NCBI GenBank assembly: GCA_013290025.1
Contig: JABCYV010000009.1
Location: forward strand, 1-45,760
DNA length: 45,760 nucleotides
Direction of reading: 5' to 3'
Origin: Acidobacteriota bacterium
Lineage (GTDB): Bacteria > Acidobacteriota > Terriglobia > Terriglobales > Acidobacteriaceae
The notes beneath the pieces are model-generated. The model had not been told where the DNA came from, made no database searches, and saw only the letters and a list, made by a program, of their open reading frames with translations. Below, piece by piece: positions 42,997-45,760 of this stretch. The translations under genes and the position numbers were made by a program. Each line of letters begins with the position of its first letter. The stretch's first letter is position 1.

Positions 42997-43185
42997 AGCT
43001 TGCATACCCACACCGAATATTCCGGCAACGGAATCGGGTTAGCGATCTGCAAAAAAATCATCGAACGGCACGGCGGAAGGATCTGGGTCGCAGCTCAGCC
43101 CGATCGTGGCTGCACCTTCAAATTTACTTTACCCGCAAACGGCCAAGGAACCAGGGAAAAACCAAATAATGAGGAGAATCACTGA
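42991..43185 (+). pseudogene. C-terminal fragment of a histidine kinase (HATPase end)
   Basis: Starting near 42991 the frame reads [20 protein letters not shown], then [16 protein letters not shown] and [11 protein letters not shown], the last 50 or so residues of a histidine-kinase ATPase domain (G2 box GIGLAICK). The dimerisation and N-box regions are missing because the upstream DNA is the TonB receptor in a different frame. The stop at 43183-43185 overlaps the start of the response-regulator gene. In related genomes a PAS/phytochrome-type kinase normally precedes such a regulator, so this is probably the end of that kinase. It has no start of its own. Confidence 0.82.
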
Positions 43186-43609
43186 AGTGTTATTGGTTGA
43201 TGACAATCCAGCGAACACCGATTTGATCGGCGACGTGCTGGCGCGCAACCGCTGTCTCACCAACGTTCATGCCGTGCTCGACGGGGTGGAGGCGATCGCA
43301 TTTCTTCATCGCCAGGGAAAGTACTCTGGCGAGTCTCTTCCCGATCTAGTGGTACTAGACCTCAACTTACCAGGAAAAGACGGCCGTGCCGTGCTGGCCG
43401 AGATCAAAGCCGACCCGCTTCTGCGAATGACTCCCATCGTGATCTTCAGCAGCTCCGAAGCCAGGGACGACATTGTCCACAGTTACGAATTGGGGGCGAA
43501 CAGCTATGTCAACAAGCCCGGCAACCTGCAGGACTTCATCTTGGCCGTTACATCCATTGGAGAGTTCTGGTTTTGTAGCGCGCGTATGCCACGCGAGGAG
43601 GAACAATGA
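43169..43609 (+). CDS. Single-domain response regulator (Rcp1-like)
   Basis: 146 residues from ATG 43169; an earlier open start at 43106 lies inside kinase sequence. It is a CheY-like receiver with acidic pocket D11/D12, phospho-acceptor D64 (VVLDLNLPG), the conserved Ser/Thr in VIFSSSEA and the lysine in YVNKPGN. The layout [14 protein letters not shown] and the F-L-x-R-x-G-K-Y insert is typical of Rcp1-type partners of phytochrome-like kinases. It has no output domain. It overlaps the kinase fragment upstream by 17 bases and the next gene by ATGA. Its native kinase is the truncated one, so it may now depend on the downstream kinase. Confidence 0.92.
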   Translation: MRRITEVLLVDDNPANTDLIGDVLARNRCLTNVHAVLDGVEAIAFLHRQGKYSGESLPDLVVLDLNLPGKDGRAVLAEIKADPLLRMTPIVIFSSSEARDDIVHSYELGANSYVNKPGNLQDFILAVTSIGEFWFCSARMPREEEQ

Positions 43610-45162
43610 CCAATCACAGCCCCCATGTTTTGCTGATCGAGGATAACCCTGGAGACGCTGACCTGGTTCGCTTGCGCCTGGTGGAAGCCAACTCCGACGT
43701 CTCCGTATCTTGTGTGGATCGTCTCTCCACCGGCCTGGAGTCCATGGCGGTCGAGGTACCGTCCATGGTACTGCTGGACCTCAACCTTCCCGACAGTCAC
43801 GGAGCCGCAACTTTCCGCAGTGTGTTGAGCCGGGCGCCTGGCGTTCCGGTAGTAGTCCTGTCGGGACAGGATGATGAGGAACTGGCGGTCAAAGCCGTCC
43901 ATCAGGGCGTCCAGGATTACCTGGTGAAAGGGAGTTTTGACAGCAAGCAACTGGCGCGCGCTATGCGCTACGCCATTGAGCGCCAGGGCTTGCTGACTTC
44001 TCTCGACATCAGCCGCAAACAGCAATTGCGGTTCAAAGATGAATTTCTATCCCATGTTTCACATGAGCTGCGCACTCCGCTGACTTGCATCCACCAGTTT
44101 GTCACTATTCTGCTCGATGAGTTGGCGGGCCCAGTCGCTCCCGAACAACGCGAGCATCTCGGCACCGTCTTGCGAAGTGTGAACCAGCTTCGCGGCATGA
44201 TCGGAGATCTGCTGGAAGCCACGCGAGCGGAGTCCGGGAAAATCACCATCGAACCCCGCTGCATCGTGGTCGGCGATGTCATTCGTGATGCAGTCGCGAT
44301 GCTGCGAGCAGTCGCACGGGAAAAACAGATTGGCCTGGAGATGGCCGTAGACGCCAGGATCCCTCTGGTGCTGGCGGACTCCGATCGAATCTTCCAAGTG
44401 CTCACCAATCTCATCGAGAATGCCATCAAGTTCACTGCGCCCGACGGGTCGGTCATGGTGAAAGCCTGCCTGGCCGACGCGGACCCGGATTTCGTCTATA
44501 TCTCAGTGGCTGATACTGGCCGCGGTATTACACCAGAGGCGAAAGCGCTGATCTTTGAACGCCTGTATCAGGACCCGAATTCCATTGATGACAGCCGCAA
44601 AGGCCTGGGCCTGGGACTGTATATCGCGAAGGAATTGGTGCGACTCCATGGTGGACGAATCTGGGTGGAGAGCCAACCCGGCCACGGGAGTCTGTTTACG
44701 TTTGCCTTGCCACTGTTTTCCCTAAGCAAGCTTCTTCTCCCCTTCATTACCGATCACGGCTGCCTGCGCGATGCGGTGTCTGTGGTGACGATCGTCCTTA
44801 GGCCCCGGCTGACAGCCGCGGCGGGCAACTGGAAAGAGATTCGGCAGAGTTGCCTGCCGATCCTGCGCCCTTGCATTCAGGCCGACAAGGACATCATTTT
44901 GCCGGCGCTGGGAGATACCAGCCAGGGCGAGTCGTTCGTAATCGTGGCCTCTACCGGTGAGCAGGGCGCGGAAATCATGCAGAAACGTATTTATGACCGC
45001 CTCCGTCGCTCCGAGGAACTGAATCTGCTCTGTGCTTTCACGGTCTCTACGAGAACCCTACAGCTCCCCTCACAGCAAGCGGGGAAATCCTTGCAACAGT
45101 TAGTGCAGGTAATTGCCGATGATATTACCCAAACGGCGATGAGCACGGTTCACCGCGGATGA
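43606..45162 (+). CDS. Receiver-histidine kinase with C-terminal degenerate GGDEF-like domain
   Basis: 518 residues. A receiver comes first (1-125, acidic pocket E12/D13, phospho-acceptor D58, LVKGSF lysine K108). Then HisKA with H153 in SHVSHELRTPLT, the HATPase (about 250-370: NLIENAIKF, VADTGRGI, GLGLGLYIAKELV) and RIWVESQPGHGSLFTFALPL. The last 145 residues (about 374-518) are unusual for a kinase. They can be aligned by eye to a GGDEF fold (VVTIVLRPR at the first strand, ADKDIILPALGDTSQGESFV at the signature position) but lack the GG(D/E)EF residues. It is cytosolic. The start overlaps the previous response-regulator gene by ATGA. Confidence 0.88.
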   Translation: MTNHSPHVLLIEDNPGDADLVRLRLVEANSDVSVSCVDRLSTGLESMAVEVPSMVLLDLNLPDSHGAATFRSVLSRAPGVPVVVLSGQDDEELAVKAVHQGVQDYLVKGSFDSKQLARAMRYAIERQGLLTSLDISRKQQLRFKDEFLSHVSHELRTPLTCIHQFVTILLDELAGPVAPEQREHLGTVLRSVNQLRGMIGDLLEATRAESGKITIEPRCIVVGDVIRDAVAMLRAVAREKQIGLEMAVDARIPLVLADSDRIFQVLTNLIENAIKFTAPDGSVMVKACLADADPDFVYISVADTGRGITPEAKALIFERLYQDPNSIDDSRKGLGLGLYIAKELVRLHGGRIWVESQPGHGSLFTFALPLFSLSKLLLPFITDHGCLRDAVSVVTIVLRPRLTAAAGNWKEIRQSCLPILRPCIQADKDIILPALGDTSQGESFVIVASTGEQGAEIMQKRIYDRLRRSEELNLLCAFTVSTRTLQLPSQQAGKSLQQLVQVIADDITQTAMSTVHRG

Positions 45163-45182
45163 CTTCCAAGGATCGCTAAAGT

Positions 45183-45626
45183 ATGTCCAATGAGAGTCAC
45201 ACTGATGGCATCCTGCGTGTAGTTTCCGAGACCATGAGAAGCGGGCTGCGTCCCAGCGATTTTCTCGGCCGCTGGACGGACGACCAATTCCTGGCAATTT
45301 TAATGGATTGTGGCGTCGCTGGAATGGAGGAGGCGGGAGCGCGGATGCGGAAAGTTGTCGGTTGCGCAGGGCTGCAATGGTGGCGTGATGAGCTTTCGGC
45401 AACTATTTCCCTGGGCTACTCAGCCGCCCAAACGGGGGACACGATGGAGTCGCTACTGGAGCGGGCCCAGCGCTCGCTGGAGGAGAAATCGGCCAGCTGT
45501 GTCCTGGCTGCCTCTGCGGGAAACGAAGGCCGTTCCAAAGAGCTGAACAATGTTTGCAATCATCGGCATCGTCGTCGTCTTCGGCGCGGTAGTGGCCGGC
45601 TACCTCATGGAGCACGGCAACCTTAA
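45183..45626 (+). CDS. Half GGDEF-like protein with degenerate signature
   Basis: 147 residues. The sequence LRPSDFLGRWTDDQFLAILM is the GGDEF strand-turn-strand with W-T-D-D-Q-F in place of G-G-D/E-E-F, and ATISLGYSAAQTGDTMESLL plus ERAQRSLEEKSAS is the domain's C-terminal end. The N-terminal half, with its metal ligands, is missing, so it is not a cyclase; it could be a dimerisation or c-di-GMP-binding remnant. The last 25 residues are Arg/His-rich and overlap motA by 77 bases. A stop in another frame at 45544-45546 lies just before motA, so a small frameshift near the end is possible. Only a weak ribosome site is seen at 45183. Confidence 0.6.
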   Translation: MSNESHTDGILRVVSETMRSGLRPSDFLGRWTDDQFLAILMDCGVAGMEEAGARMRKVVGCAGLQWWRDELSATISLGYSAAQTGDTMESLLERAQRSLEEKSASCVLAASAGNEGRSKELNNVCNHRHRRRLRRGSGRLPHGARQP

Positions 45627-45760
45627 AGTACTGATGCAACCCGCCGAGCTGGTCATCATCGGTGGCGCCGCCATCGGAACCGTGCTGGTCGCAAATCCGT
45701 TGCACATCCTAAAGGAGATTGTCGGCGGGATTCTAGGTGTGATTGGAGGATCAAAATTCA
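45550..45760 (+). CDS. motA: Flagellar motor stator protein MotA, N-terminal part
   Basis: The frame starts at ATG 45550 and is open to the window edge (70 residues). FAIIGIVVVFGAVVAGYLME, HGNLKVLMQPAELVIIGGAA and IGTVLVANPLHILKEI match the N-terminus of MotA: a first membrane helix, the short periplasmic loop, and the second helix. MotA with MotB forms the proton-driven stator ring of the flagellar motor. Its position after c-di-GMP-related and two-component genes fits a motility control neighbourhood. Confidence 0.9.
   Translation, partial: MFAIIGIVVVFGAVVAGYLMEHGNLKVLMQPAELVIIGGAAIGTVLVANPLHILKEIVGGILGVIGGSKF

Overview
The window reads as a chromosomal segment of a GC-rich Gram-negative bacterium, most likely an acidobacterium of the Terriglobia/Koribacter type. 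This is inferred from gene content: a Ser/Thr kinase fused to a TolB-like propeller, a large Asp-box (sortilin-like) secreted protein, TonB-family proteins, PilZ/GGDEF genes and short dispersed inverted repeats. No rRNA, tRNA, CRISPR array, complete insertion sequence or prophage was found.

Layout. 1-3.5 kb: end of a PilZ gene, a C-terminal gene remnant, and a minus-strand membrane Ser/Thr kinase whose propeller is broken by two compensating frameshifts. 3.7-7.5 kb: a four-gene, start/stop-overlapping plus-strand operon (ECF sigma factor, zinc anti-sigma factor, B-box/LiaF-like membrane protein, LiaF-like/DUF4097 protein) that looks like an envelope-stress unit, followed by a convergent 55-residue membrane protein. 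7.9-12 kb: gamma-carbonic anhydrase, hisS and aspS. 12-18.5 kb: small membrane protein, secreted alpha/beta hydrolase, aldehyde dehydrogenase with a clear terminator, a small hypothetical gene and an Amt ammonium transporter. 18.7-25.8 kb: Asp-box protein, FecR-like protein, TonB-family protein, M48 metallopeptidase. 26-31 kb: Flp pilin, a NarL-type two-component pair and a divergent second histidine kinase. 31-34 kb: rlmN, an M16 peptidase and a pentapeptide MXKDX-repeat protein.

34.2-36.3 kb is a self-contained cassette: an ECF41/SigJ-type sigma factor with a SnoaL-like C-terminus (frameshifted in its DNA-binding region), a DUF3291 protein and an AhpD/carboxymuconolactone-decarboxylase-like (COE) protein. 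The sigma gene and the COE gene each have an upstream element [T/A]GTCACA-N16-CGTC, matching the known ECF41 promoter. Both also carry the same CGTCA-N6-TGACG inverted repeat over the -10/start region. This is the most interesting regulatory signal in the window.

36.4-39.1 kb is a minus-strand operon: Tat-exported molybdopterin oxidoreductase, cytochrome b partner, ECF sigma factor and an anti-sigma factor with an Ada-like metal-site C-terminus. 39.4-41.2 kb holds a 39-residue gene with its own terminator, a TonB-family protein and a PEBP-family protein. 41.4-43.2 kb is a scar of truncated genes: half of a GGDEF domain, and the N-terminal part of a TonB-dependent receptor joined out of frame to the last part of a histidine kinase. 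The window ends with a response regulator, a receiver-kinase protein with a degenerate GGDEF-like tail, a half GGDEF-like gene and the start of motA.

Functions are assigned from motifs read by eye; no database search was possible. Residue numbers are counted from the start codon given for each gene unless stated otherwise.
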